A DNA stretch of 39,725 bases, taken from Alistipes excrementigallinarum (GTDB taxonomy: Bacteria > Bacteroidota > Bacteroidia > Bacteroidales > Rikenellaceae). The stretch is taken from assembly GCA_019112825.1 (NCBI GenBank), contig DXIP01000006.1:1-39725 (forward strand), read 5' to 3'. Below are positions 6,868 to 14,915 of the stretch, piece after piece; within the stretch, counting starts at the first letter, position 1, and each line of letters begins with the position of its first letter. The position numbers were made by a program, and so were the translations under genes. The notes beneath the pieces are model-generated. The model searched no databases. It was given only the letters and a program-made list of their open reading frames with translations, and was not told the DNA's origin.

Positions 6868-7170
6868 GGATTGACTGATTTTCAAGGTTATAAACTGCGT
6901 ACAGCACGCCGGCGCACGTCCTCCTCAGACACGGCCGGCCGACCTTGGCCGACGGCCCCGCGACGGGGAGGCAGCACCTCGCTGCGGGCGCTTCGCTCCG
7001 GAAGGCCCGACCCATCAGCCGCCGCACCCCCGAACGGACCGGCGACAAACCTTGTCAGTCAGATGAAGCCGCTGAACCAGTGGACATGGACCCGGAAGGC
7101 ACGCGCAATGACGCACCTCCGACCGTAGTAGATATGTCCCTTTCTGCGATACATGGTTCAACGAATGGTT
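6868..7170 (-). promoter_or_regulatory. Long 5' leader of the lysO gene pair
   Basis: The promoter at 7178-7209 places the transcript start near 7170, about 300 nt before the first start codon. Most genes in this window have leaders under 70 nt. The leader contains several hairpins on the minus strand, for example GGTGCG with CGTGCC, GCAGC with GCTGC, and GGCCGAC-type repeats near the 3' end. It could be a riboswitch or attenuator, but I do not recognise a class. The GCCGAAG-type signature of the lysine riboswitch core is not visible. Confidence 0.4.
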
Positions 7171-7177
7171 CCGGCCG

Positions 7178-7209
7178 CAAAGATAGCGCGTGCGGACAAG
7201 ATTTCCAAA
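7178..7209 (-). promoter_or_regulatory. lysO operon promoter
   Basis: On the minus strand: TTTG (7206-7209), a 20-base spacer, then TATCTTTG (7178-7185). It is a full consensus match. Confidence 0.8.
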
Positions 7210-7549
7210 TCACCCTCTGCGTCGCCCGGAGAGTGCCGCCGGCCCGGAGACGTTTGCAGGCACACGGAAGCCGGGCGTGCAACCAAAAGCACCGGACAGA
7301 GCATCCCGCGCACCCGAATCGAGGCAAAAGAGGCCCCGACATACCACCCCCTCCGACCGTCCGTAAGCCCCCCTCGCCGCACCGGGCCACTTCCTTCTGT
7401 CCGCACCAACCCACCTGCCGCCCCGCACCGGCGCCTCTTCTGCCCGCGCCGGCAACCCGTTTTCCACACACCGGCCGGCATCCGCGCCCTGCACAGCCCC
7501 CGAAACATCGGAAAATCAGCGTCCGAACGAAAAAATTTCGGCGCCGCAC
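7210..7549. other. Intergenic stretch between divergent promoters, nothing recognised
   Basis: About 340 bp between the lysO promoter (minus) and the rpsF promoter (plus). It is C-rich on the plus strand from about 7330 to 7500. Open frames on both strands overlap one another and carry no domain. Confidence 0.5.
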
Positions 7550-7580
7550 TTTGCACAGTCTCCGTTTTTTGTTATCTTTG
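7550..7580 (+). promoter_or_regulatory. rpsF-rpsR-rplI promoter
   Basis: TTTG (7550-7553), a 19-base spacer, then TATCTTTG (7573-7580). The rpsF start codon lies 40 bases further on. The short AT-rich leader leaves little room for the S6:S18-binding RNA motif known from some other bacteria. Confidence 0.85.
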
Positions 7581-7620
7581 CACCCGCTTTAAGCCTAATT
7601 AATTTTTAATTACAAGCATC

Positions 7621-7965
7621 ATGAACAATTACGAAACCGTTTTCATTGTCACGCCGGTACTGTCCGATGCACAGGTACAGGAGGTCGCTGACAAATTCCA
7701 GGGCGTCATCACCGAGAACGGCGGTCAGATTGTGAACAAGGAGTCGTGGGGCCTCAAGAAGCTCGCCTACCCTATTCAGAAGAAGACCACCGGTTTCTAT
7801 TTCCTCATGGAGTTCACCGGTGAGGGTTCGCTCATCAACACGCTCGAGACGCAGTACCGCCGCGACGAGCGCGTGATTCGTTTCTTAACTTTCAAGCAGG
7901 ACAAGTACGCCGTGGAGTACTCGGCTAAGCGTCGTGCAAAACTTTCTAACAAGCAGGAGGAGTAA
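7621..7965 (+). CDS. rpsF: 30S ribosomal protein S6
   Basis: 114 residues. S6 binds 16S rRNA as a dimer with S18 in the platform of the small subunit. The N-terminus MNNYETVFIVTPVLSD, the motif ESWGLKKLAYPIQKK near residue 41 and the final RRDERVIRFLTFK are typical. It is the first gene of the S6-S18-L9 operon; rpsR follows after 3 bases. Confidence 0.97.
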   Translation: MNNYETVFIVTPVLSDAQVQEVADKFQGVITENGGQIVNKESWGLKKLAYPIQKKTTGFYFLMEFTGEGSLINTLETQYRRDERVIRFLTFKQDKYAVEYSAKRRAKLSNKQEE

Positions 7966-7968
7966 ACC

Positions 7969-8247
7969 ATGGCACAGGAGAACAAGGCTCAATCGGAAAT
8001 CCGTTACCTCAACCCGGTGACGGTAGACGTCAAGAAGAAGAAGTACTGCCGTTTCAAGAAGCTCGGCATCAAGTACGTGGACTACAAGGACGGCGAGTTC
8101 CTGAAGAAGTTCCTCAACGAGCAGGGCAAGATTCTGCCCCGTCGTCTTACGGGTACTTCGCAGAAGTTCCAGAAGAAGGTGGCCCAGGCCGTCAAGCGCG
8201 CCCGTCATCTCGCCATCCTGCCCTTCGTAACCGATTGCATGAAATAA
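7969..8247 (+). CDS. rpsR: 30S ribosomal protein S18
   Basis: 92 residues, including an N-terminal extension before the S18 core. The core shows KKKYCRFKK at about 22-30, the segment FLNEQGKILPRRLTGTS, and the basic tail KRARHLAILPF. It partners S6 on 16S rRNA. It lies between rpsF and rplI with small gaps, so it is translated from the same transcript. Confidence 0.97.
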   Translation: MAQENKAQSEIRYLNPVTVDVKKKKYCRFKKLGIKYVDYKDGEFLKKFLNEQGKILPRRLTGTSQKFQKKVAQAVKRARHLAILPFVTDCMK

Positions 8248-8266
8248 TTAAAGAGGAGGAGAGACA

Positions 8267-8707
8267 ATGGAAGTCATTCTGATTAAGGATATGGATAAGC
8301 TGGGCTACGCCAACGACATCGTGAACGTGAAGCCCGGTTACGCAAACAACTACCTGATTCCCCAGGGATACGCCAAGGTTGCCACCGCAGCCGCCAAGAA
8401 GGTGCTCGCCGAGAATCTGAAGCAGCGCGCCCACAAGGACGCCAAGATTCTGGCCGACGCCCAGGCTCTGGCCGAGACCATCGCCAACCTGCCGCTCACG
8501 CTCAACGTGAAGGCCGAGGAGGGCAAGCTCTTCGGTACGGTGACCGCAGCCGACCTGGCCGAGGCACTCGCAGCCAAAGGCATCGAGGTGGACCGCAAGC
8601 TGATTGTCGTCGAGCCCATCAAGACCGTGGGCGAGTACGAGGCAACGGCCAAGCTGCACCGCGAGGTAAAGGCTACCATCAAGTTCTCGGTAGTCGCTGC
8701 CGAATAA
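8267..8707 (+). CDS. rplI: 50S ribosomal protein L9
   Basis: 146 residues. The N-terminal domain has the signature region GYANDIVNVKPGYANNYLIP, a long connecting helix follows (about 40-75), and the C-terminal domain ends in VKATIKFSVVAAE. L9 sits at the base of the L1 stalk and helps keep the reading frame. It is the last gene of the operon, followed by a strong terminator. Confidence 0.97.
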   Translation: MEVILIKDMDKLGYANDIVNVKPGYANNYLIPQGYAKVATAAAKKVLAENLKQRAHKDAKILADAQALAETIANLPLTLNVKAEEGKLFGTVTAADLAEALAAKGIEVDRKLIVVEPIKTVGEYEATAKLHREVKATIKFSVVAAE

Positions 8708-8726
8708 GGCATCGTCTCAACACGAC

Positions 8727-8757
8727 AAAGGCCTTCCGCTCAGCGGAGGGCCTTTTT
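8727..8757 (+). terminator. Terminator of the rpsF-rpsR-rplI operon
   Basis: A 13-base arm 8727-8739 pairs with 8743-8755 (one mismatch), followed by TTTTTG. Confidence 0.85.
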
Positions 8758-8835
8758 GTTTGGGTGCGCCCCAGGTGGCGGCCCCACGACGTTACTCGGC
8801 GGTCCGCTGAGGAGCAAAGCTCCACAACAGACCTT

Positions 8836-8949
8836 CCCTCCGGCAAGTTGTCCAGACGGCAAGCCGGTCCCTCCGGCAAGTTGTCCAGACGGCAAGCCGG
8901 TTCAGACGGCAGGCCGGTCCAGACGGCAAGCCGGTCCAGACGGCAAGCC
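8836..8949. repeat. Tandem repeats of 33 bp and 17 bp
   Basis: Two identical 33-bp units (8836-8868, 8869-8901) are followed by 17-bp units (8902-8918, 8919-8935 and a partial at 8936-8949). Each 33-bp unit is a 16-bp half related to the 17-bp unit CAGACGGCAAGCCGGTC. There are no spacers, so this is not a CRISPR array. It lies just downstream of the rplI terminator. Confidence 0.85.
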
Positions 8950-9450
8950 TCCGTTTCTACCCGCATTCTGTCAGACAAGCCCAGCCTTCCGGTCCCGGGC
9001 CACTCCAAACCTTCCCTGCCCAACCGCGCCAACCTTCTGCAGACGCGCTATTGCGCTGCGGCCGCACCCAAGGCTCAGCCCAGCCTCACACACCCAAAAG
9101 CCTCCACCCGGCCACGCCACGCTGACGCCGCACTCAGCCGCACTCCTCCGCCCTCGACACCACCCCAATGCCGCCCCGGCACCGCCCCGTCCCGCCATCC
9201 TGCCCGAATCGGCCTGCCCCACCACGCTCGTCCCTCTTCCGGCACTTCTTTCTCTCCTCCTCCGACCTCGCCGCACGGGATTGGTTGCCCCGCACCCTCG
9301 CGTTCACGCTCTCGCCCAACACGCCCCCCTCACCCTTAATCACAACTCACACGCTCGCCTGCACACACGACTCACCGCTCCGCAACAAACCGCCTCTGCC
9401 CTGTTCCGCGCCGTCGCCGTCGCCACCGGGACCGGACCGGACACAAAAAA
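8950..9450. other. C-rich intergenic stretch, no gene
   Basis: About 500 bp, strongly pyrimidine-rich on the plus strand (many CCC, TCC and CCG words). Open frames follow only from the lack of T/A-rich stop codons. No promoter, RNA gene or domain is visible. Confidence 0.6.
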
Positions 9451-9478
9451 ACGCCCGCACCACTCAAGGTGCGGGCGT
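9451..9478 (-). terminator. Intrinsic terminator of rpsA
   Basis: ACGCCCGCACC (9451-9461) pairs with GGTGCGGGCGT (9468-9478). On the minus strand it is followed by TTTTTTTGTG. Confidence 0.9.
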
Positions 9479-9502
9479 CGGTATTACCGAATAACCGAAG
9501 AA

Positions 9503-11305
9503 TTACTTCTCGTTCTTCTCAGCATTCTCCATGGCGGCCTTCAGAGCGGCCAGACCGGCGATGTCGCCGAGGGTCGTCTTCTCGACCGAAGCGTTAATCT
9601 TCTTCACCGTCGACTTCGTAGCGTCGGCAGCAGCGCGCTTCTCGGCCTTCTCGGCAGCGATTTCAGCCTTCTTGGCGTCCGAGTAGGTACGCACGTGCGA
9701 AAGCGTGATACGCTTGGTAGCCTTCGAGAACTCGAGAATCTTGAATGCCAGCTTGTCGCCGACCTTCGGCATCGAGCCGTCCTCCTTGGTGAGCTGACGG
9801 TTCGGGCAGAAGCCCTCGACGCTGTCACTCAGTGCTACGACGGCACCCTTCTCGGTCATCTCGGTGATGGTACCCTCGTGGATGCTGTCGATGGGGAACT
9901 GCTTCTCGAACTCGGTCCAGGGGTTCTCCTCGAGCTGCTTGTGACCGAGCGACAGACGACGGTTCTCCTTGTCGATTTCGAGCACAACCACGTCGATGTC
10001 GGCACCTACCTGCGTGAACTCACCGGGGTGCTTGATTTTCTTGGTCCAGCTCAGGTCCGAAATGTGAATCAGACCGTCGATGCCCTCCTCAATCTCGACG
10101 AATACGCCGAAGTTGGTGAAGTTGCGCACCTTGGCCGTGCACTTCGTACCGACGGGATACTTGGTCTCGATGTTCTCCCACGGGTCGGGGGTCAGCTGCT
10201 TGATGCCCAGCGACATCTTGCGCTCCTCGCGGTCGAGCGTCAGGATGACGGCCTCAACCTCGTCGCCCACCTTCAGGAAGTCCTGAGCCGAACGCAGGTG
10301 CTGGCTCCACGACATCTCCGAAACGTGAATCAGACCCTCCACACCGGGAGCAATCTCGACGAATGCGCCGTAGTCGGCCATCACAACCACCTTGCCCTTC
10401 ACGTGGTCACCCACCTTGAGGTTGGGGTCGAGTGCCTCCCACGGATGCGGGGTAAGCTGCTTCAGACCCAGAGCGATGCGCTTCTTGGCATCGTCGAAGT
10501 CCAGGATAACGACCTTGATTTTCTGGTCGAGCGAAACAATCTCCTCGGGGTGGTTTACGCGGCCCCACGACAGGTCGGTGATGTGAATCAGACCGTCCAC
10601 ACCGCCCAGGTCGACGAATACGCCGTAGGAGGTGATGTTCTTGACCGTACCCTCGAGAATCTGACCCTTCTCGAGCTTCGACATGATAATCTGCTTCTGA
10701 GCCTCGAGCTCGGCCTCGATGAGGGCCTTGTGCGAAACGACCACGTTGCGGAACTCCTGGTTGATTTTCACAACCTTGAACTCCATGGTCTTGTCGACAT
10801 ATACGTCGTAGTCGCGAATCGGCTTCACGTCAATCTGCGAGCCGGGCAGGAAGGCCTCGATGCCGAACACGTCGACAATCATACCGCCCTTCGTACGGCA
10901 CTTGATGTAACCCTTGATGACCTCGTCCTTCTCGAGGGCCTCGTTGACGCGGTCCCACGACTTGAGCTGACGGGCCTTCTTGTGCGAGAGCAGCAGCTGG
11001 CCGTTCTTGTCCTCGGCCGACTCGACGTAGACCTCTACCTTGTCGCCTACCTTCAGGTCGGGGTTGTAGCGGAACTCCGAAACGGGAATCACGCCCTCGC
11101 TCTTGTAGCCGATGTTGACGAGAACCTCACGCTTGTTGATGGCGGTAACCGTACCCTCGACAACCTCGCCGACGGCTACGTTCGACAGCGTCTTGTCGTA
11201 GGCCTCGGTGATTTGCTCCTTGGGCTGGTCATAGACACCCAGGTCGTTCTCATAGGCGTTCCAATCGAAATTCTCGTTGGCAACGGCAGTTTTGTTTTCT
11301 TCCAT
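9503..11305 (-). CDS. rpsA: 30S ribosomal protein S1
   Basis: 600 residues from the ATG at 11305 (MEENKTAVANENF). Upstream in-frame codons as far as 11371 fall in the 5' leader. S1 binds mRNA on the small subunit through repeated S1 OB-folds. Six can be followed: repeats start near GEVVEGTVT, DEVIKGYIK, GQILEGTVKNITSYGVFVDL, GDHVKGKVVVMADYGAFVEI, GTKCTAKVRNFTNFGVFVEI and DSIHEGTITEM. Several end in the GLIHIS(D/E) box. An Ala/Lys-rich tail ends in AEKNEK. A strong promoter and terminator frame a single-gene transcript. Confidence 0.96.
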   Translation of the reverse strand: MEENKTAVANENFDWNAYENDLGVYDQPKEQITEAYDKTLSNVAVGEVVEGTVTAINKREVLVNIGYKSEGVIPVSEFRYNPDLKVGDKVEVYVESAEDKNGQLLLSHKKARQLKSWDRVNEALEKDEVIKGYIKCRTKGGMIVDVFGIEAFLPGSQIDVKPIRDYDVYVDKTMEFKVVKINQEFRNVVVSHKALIEAELEAQKQIIMSKLEKGQILEGTVKNITSYGVFVDLGGVDGLIHITDLSWGRVNHPEEIVSLDQKIKVVILDFDDAKKRIALGLKQLTPHPWEALDPNLKVGDHVKGKVVVMADYGAFVEIAPGVEGLIHVSEMSWSQHLRSAQDFLKVGDEVEAVILTLDREERKMSLGIKQLTPDPWENIETKYPVGTKCTAKVRNFTNFGVFVEIEEGIDGLIHISDLSWTKKIKHPGEFTQVGADIDVVVLEIDKENRRLSLGHKQLEENPWTEFEKQFPIDSIHEGTITEMTEKGAVVALSDSVEGFCPNRQLTKEDGSMPKVGDKLAFKILEFSKATKRITLSHVRTYSDAKKAEIAAEKAEKRAAADATKSTVKKINASVEKTTLGDIAGLAALKAAMENAEKNEK

Positions 11306-11399
11306 TGTGGAAAGTTTTGCGATACAATCGCTCGTTAAATGGTTAATAATTAAGTTCATACCCGGGACCATGCGCGCACGATGTGCGTATGCGGGACTG

Positions 11400-11430
11400 C
11401 AAAGCTACATCTTTTTCGCTGAAAATCAAA
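11400..11430 (-). promoter_or_regulatory. rpsA promoter
   Basis: On the minus strand: TTTG (11427-11430), a 19-base spacer, then TAGCTTTG (11400-11407). The transcript would start near 11393, giving a leader of about 90 nt. 11431-11546 beyond it holds no recognisable gene. Confidence 0.85.
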
Positions 11431-11546
11431 TTTTTCAGCCGATTTTCGGCCGATTTGCCGCCAAGACCCGCTCCGGGAAAAAGGCCGGGCCTCCCTCCCG
11501 CTGCCGGGAAGAAGGCCCGCAAGGCACAAGATGAGGGCACACCGTC

Positions 11547-11696
11547 GTCAGTGCGACGCCGCTCCGAAGTCATGCGACGCCGCTCCGAAGTCATGTGACG
11601 CCGCTCCGAGGTCAGTGCAACCCAGCTCCGGGTCAGTGCAACGCCGCTCCGAGGTCAGTGCGACGCTGGTCCGGGTCAGTGTGACCCGGCTTCGAG
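11547..11696. repeat. Seven tandem 21-22 bp repeats reaching into a gene end
   Basis: Units begin at 11547, 11569, 11590, 11611, 11632, 11654 and 11675. Each starts with GTCA and carries a variant of GACGCCGCTCCGA. The last unit overlaps the final codons and the stop of the 5'-nucleotidase gene (stop at 11676-11678, minus strand). The array therefore looks like an expansion that grew from, or ran into, the gene's 3' end. Confidence 0.85.
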
Positions 11697-13112
11697 GCGG
11701 ACGACACGCTGCCGCGCCTCGTTGTCGGGGTGCAGCGGAGAGTCCTCGCGCAGCTCTTCGAGCAGGACGCCGGCCACCTCGTCGTCAAGGATGCGGCCAT
11801 CCGCATACTCCAGCGCGCGGTAGTTGCGGAAAATGTAGTCGTTCATCGCCACACGGTAGAGACGCCCCTCGAGCAACTTCGGGAAGCGCACGTCGAGGGC
11901 CCGGTCCTCCGCATCGACAACCAGTTCGTAGGGGGTCGTCGCTATGAGGTCGATGCGGTGCGCCTCCTTCAGGTTCACCGTATCGTTGTACTTCTCGACA
12001 ATCATCCGCCGCATCTGCGCGGGGGTCATCCGCATCGCGGCCACATGGGTGCCGAAGGGCTCGAGGCCGTAGACCGTGGCAGAGCTCACGGCCCCCTTTT
12101 CGACGCGGTCGAGCCGCACGCCGCCCACGTGGTAGAAGCCCACCTCGGCATCGGCGCAGTCGGCCACCGCTTCGGCCATCCAGTTGGCAAGCCCCTGCTT
12201 GTCGGCCGCCTCGGCCAGACTCCCCACCGGGGCGTTCAGCTCGGGCGAGGCGTAGATTTCCGCCACCAGAGCCTCATATTCGGGCGCGGGCTCGTAGTCA
12301 GAGAGCGGCACCACGCGCGTCTCGACGCCCACCAGGCGATGCCCCTTCATACGGAGCACCGTCACCCCGACGTTGCGCAGCTCCTTGCCCGTCTGCAGCA
12401 GGGGCGTCCCCCCGACGAGGGTGTCGACCACCACGTGGGTGTGGCCGCTCAGCAGCAGGTCGTAGTCGCCGTTCGAAGAGAGGAACTCGCGGTCGCGGTC
12501 GTCACCCATGTGCGACAGCAGCACCAGCACGTCGACCTTGTCGCGCAGCTCGCGGGCGCAGCGCGCCGCCGCCTGCTGCGGGTCGGGGAATTCGAGGCCG
12601 GCGTAGCTCGAGTCGTTGCCCGCCGGATGGCCCGGACCCTCGTAGTTGGTCACCACGCCGACGAAGCCGATGCGCACGCCTCCGCGCTCGAGGATGGTCC
12701 AGGGGGCCATCTGCGGGAAGGTCGCCGTGTCGCTCACCACGTTGGCGCAGACCACCGCGAAGCGCATGCTGTCGAGCATGCGCCCCAGAAAGGCCTGTCC
12801 GTAGTCGAACTCATGGTTGCCGAGCGTCGCCACGTCGAACCCCAGACGGTTCATCAGCGAGAGCATCGGCATGCCGGGCGTGGGGGCCTTGTCGACAAAG
12901 GCGTTGCCCGTCCAGCGGTCGCCGGCATCGGCCAGCACCACGTCGCTCACCGTGTCGCGGCAGCGCTCGACGGCCGCGGCCAGACGGGCGAAGCGCTCGA
13001 TTTTGGCGTGCATGTCGTTGGTCGACAGAATGACCACAACCCGTTCACGCGGTGCGCAGGCCACCGTCACAAGGGCCGCCAGCACCGTTACAAAGCGGAA
13101 AAGCATTTTCAT
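11676..13112 (-). CDS. 5'-nucleotidase / metallophosphatase lipoprotein (UshA family)
   Basis: 478 residues. A lipoprotein signal is present (lipobox VACA region, Cys 19), so it is anchored outside the cytoplasm. The metallophosphatase domain shows STNDMHAKIE at 30-39, the metal ligands in DAGDRWTGN (about 62-70), GNHEFDYG (about 97-104), LLLSH and SGHTHVVVD. The C-terminal part fits the 5'-nucleotidase substrate domain, with GGVRLD and GLEPFGTHV. Likely role: removing phosphate from extracellular nucleotides for salvage. The last codons lie in a tandem repeat unit. The neighbour across the divergent promoter is a nucleoside kinase, so the pair fits a salvage route. Confidence 0.88.
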   Translation of the reverse strand: MKMLFRFVTVLAALVTVACAPRERVVVILSTNDMHAKIERFARLAAAVERCRDTVSDVVLADAGDRWTGNAFVDKAPTPGMPMLSLMNRLGFDVATLGNHEFDYGQAFLGRMLDSMRFAVVCANVVSDTATFPQMAPWTILERGGVRIGFVGVVTNYEGPGHPAGNDSSYAGLEFPDPQQAAARCARELRDKVDVLVLLSHMGDDRDREFLSSNGDYDLLLSGHTHVVVDTLVGGTPLLQTGKELRNVGVTVLRMKGHRLVGVETRVVPLSDYEPAPEYEALVAEIYASPELNAPVGSLAEAADKQGLANWMAEAVADCADAEVGFYHVGGVRLDRVEKGAVSSATVYGLEPFGTHVAAMRMTPAQMRRMIVEKYNDTVNLKEAHRIDLIATTPYELVVDAEDRALDVRFPKLLEGRLYRVAMNDYIFRNYRALEYADGRILDDEVAGVLLEELREDSPLHPDNEARQRVVRLEAGSH

Positions 13113-13126
13113 ATTCTCGGTATTCG

Positions 13127-13158
13127 TTTGCCAAAATTACAAATAATTTCTACCTTTA
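13127..13158 (+). promoter_or_regulatory. Promoter of the nucleoside kinase gene
   Basis: TTTG (13127-13130), a 20-base spacer, then TACCTTTA (13151-13158), one base off consensus. The start codon follows 22 bases downstream. Confidence 0.65.
13132..13139 (-). promoter_or_regulatory. Candidate -7 box of the 5'-nucleotidase gene
   Basis: TAATTTTG on the minus strand fits TAnnTTTG and lies 19 bases before the start codon at 13112. No good -33 element is seen. It sits within the spacer of the plus-strand promoter. Confidence 0.5.
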
Positions 13159-13180
13159 CACATTGAGACATTGAAAAAAC

Positions 13181-14851
13181 ATGACCGACACCGTTCAAGT
13201 CATCTACGAAACATCCGGCGAGCGAATCCGGATTCCGATGGGCACCTCGCTGCTCGAACTCGCGCGCAAGGTGACCCCGGGCGACCACCCCTTCCTCGCC
13301 GCCTACGTCAACAACCGCATCCGCGAACTCAACTACCGCATCTTCTCCCCCGTATCGCTGCGCTTCGTCGACATCACCTCGTTTGCGGGGCTGCGCGTCT
13401 ACCAGCGCACCTCGTGGTTCCTGCTGCAGCTGGCCGCGGGCGAGCTCTTTCCCGGCAAGCGGCTCCACATCCGCCACTCGATGGGACAGAGCGGCTTCTA
13501 CTGCGAGATTGAGGGCATCGAGCGCTTCTCCCCGGACGCCGCCGCACGGCTCAAGGAGCGCATGCGGCAGCTGGCAGCGGCCGACATGCCGATTCGGCGC
13601 GAGAAGCTGCCCACCGACGAGGTGCGCGCCCGCTACACCGAGCTGGGCTTCGACGACAAGGTGGCGCTGCTGGATACGCGTCCGCGCCTCTACAGCGACC
13701 TCTATACGCTGGGCGACACGGCCGGCTACTTCTACGGCTCGCTGGCCCCCTCGACCGGCTACATCACCCTCTTCGACATCACCCCCTACTACAACGGCTT
13801 CTACCTCTCGCTGCCGCTGCGCACGGCGCCCGACCGGCTCCAGAGGGAGGTGCACCAGGAGAAGATGTTCGACATCTTCCGCGAATACCAGTCGTGGGTC
13901 CGCATCATGGGCGTCCCCACGGTGGGCGACGTCAACTCGAAGGTGCTCGCCGGCGACGCCGGAGGCATGATCAAGCTGGCCGAAGCCTTCCACGAACGCA
14001 AGTTCGCCCAGACGGCCGACGCCATTCTGGAGGCCAACCGCACGCGCGACACCCGCATGGTGCTCATCTCGGGCCCCTCGAGCAGCGGCAAGACCACCTC
14101 GGCCAAGCGCCTCGGCCTCCAGCTGGGCGTGCTGGGACTCAAGCCCGTGCTCATCTCGCTCGACGACTACTTCGTCGACCGCGAGCATACGCCCCGCGAC
14201 GAAAACGGCGAGTACGACTACGAGGCGCTCGAGGCCATCGACCTGGAGCTCTTCAACGACCACCTGCGCCGCCTGATGCGGGGCGAGAGCGTCGACATTC
14301 CCCGCTACGACTTCATCACCGGGCGCCGCACGTGGCACAACGCGCCGCTGACGCTCGACGAGCGCTCCATCCTCGTCATCGAGGGCATCCACGGCCTCAA
14401 CCCGCGGCTGACCCCCGCCATCCCCGACGAGCAGAAGTTCCGCATCTACATCTCGTGCTTCACCTCGGTGGCGATGGACAACCTCTCGCGCATCGCCACC
14501 ACCGACAACCGGCTGCTGCGCCGCCTCACGCGCGACTACCAGCAGCGGGGCTCCGACGCGCTGGCCACCCTCTCGCGCTGGGCTTCGGTGCGGCGGGGCG
14601 AGGAGCGGCACATCTTCCCCTATCAGGAGAATGCCGACGTGATGTTCAACTCGTCGCTCTTCTACGAGATTTCGGTGCTGCGCCCCTTCGCCGAGAAGAT
14701 TCTGCGCGAGGTGCCCGACACGGTTCCCGAATTCGACGAGGCGCGCCGCATGCTCAAGTTCCTCGACAACTTCATTCCCATTGCGCCCGACGAGGTGCCG
14801 CCCACCTCGATTCTGCGCGAATTCATCGGCGGCAGCAGCTTCAAGTACTGA
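13181..14851 (+). CDS. Nucleoside (uridine) kinase with TGS/ThrRS-like N-terminus
   Basis: 556 residues. The N-terminal part resembles the TGS and second additional domain of threonyl-tRNA synthetase (RIPMGTSLLELARK at about 17-30). The C-terminal part is a uridine-kinase-type P-loop kinase: GPSSSGKTTSAKRL near residues 298-311, the substrate Asp region SLDDYFVDREHTPRDE, and IEGIHGLNP. Such fusions are annotated as nucleoside kinases in Bacteroidetes. The probable reaction is NTP-dependent phosphorylation of uridine or cytidine. The role of the TGS-like part is unknown. The sulfatase gene follows after 64 bases. Confidence 0.85.
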   Translation: MTDTVQVIYETSGERIRIPMGTSLLELARKVTPGDHPFLAAYVNNRIRELNYRIFSPVSLRFVDITSFAGLRVYQRTSWFLLQLAAGELFPGKRLHIRHSMGQSGFYCEIEGIERFSPDAAARLKERMRQLAAADMPIRREKLPTDEVRARYTELGFDDKVALLDTRPRLYSDLYTLGDTAGYFYGSLAPSTGYITLFDITPYYNGFYLSLPLRTAPDRLQREVHQEKMFDIFREYQSWVRIMGVPTVGDVNSKVLAGDAGGMIKLAEAFHERKFAQTADAILEANRTRDTRMVLISGPSSSGKTTSAKRLGLQLGVLGLKPVLISLDDYFVDREHTPRDENGEYDYEALEAIDLELFNDHLRRLMRGESVDIPRYDFITGRRTWHNAPLTLDERSILVIEGIHGLNPRLTPAIPDEQKFRIYISCFTSVAMDNLSRIATTDNRLLRRLTRDYQQRGSDALATLSRWASVRRGEERHIFPYQENADVMFNSSLFYEISVLRPFAEKILREVPDTVPEFDEARRMLKFLDNFIPIAPDEVPPTSILREFIGGSSFKY

Positions 14852-14915
14852 CCCCCGCCCGAGTACCGGAGAGCAACGACCCGCAACATTCAGAACCCAC
14901 CACCCCCGCACCCGC

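Noticed and set aside
6868..7170. Lysine riboswitch in the lysO leader
   Set aside because: A GAGGTGCG stretch is suggestive, but the other conserved core elements, such as GCCGAAG, are not seen. Left as an unclassified leader.
8836..8949. Possible CRISPR array
   Set aside because: Repeats abut with no unique spacers, and no cas gene is in the window. The same holds for the arrays at 11547 and 31699.
8756..11338. Plus-strand open frame of 860 codons opposite rpsA
   Set aside because: Leu/Val/Asp-rich mirror of rpsA plus the repeat and C-rich spacer. No start signal, no domain.
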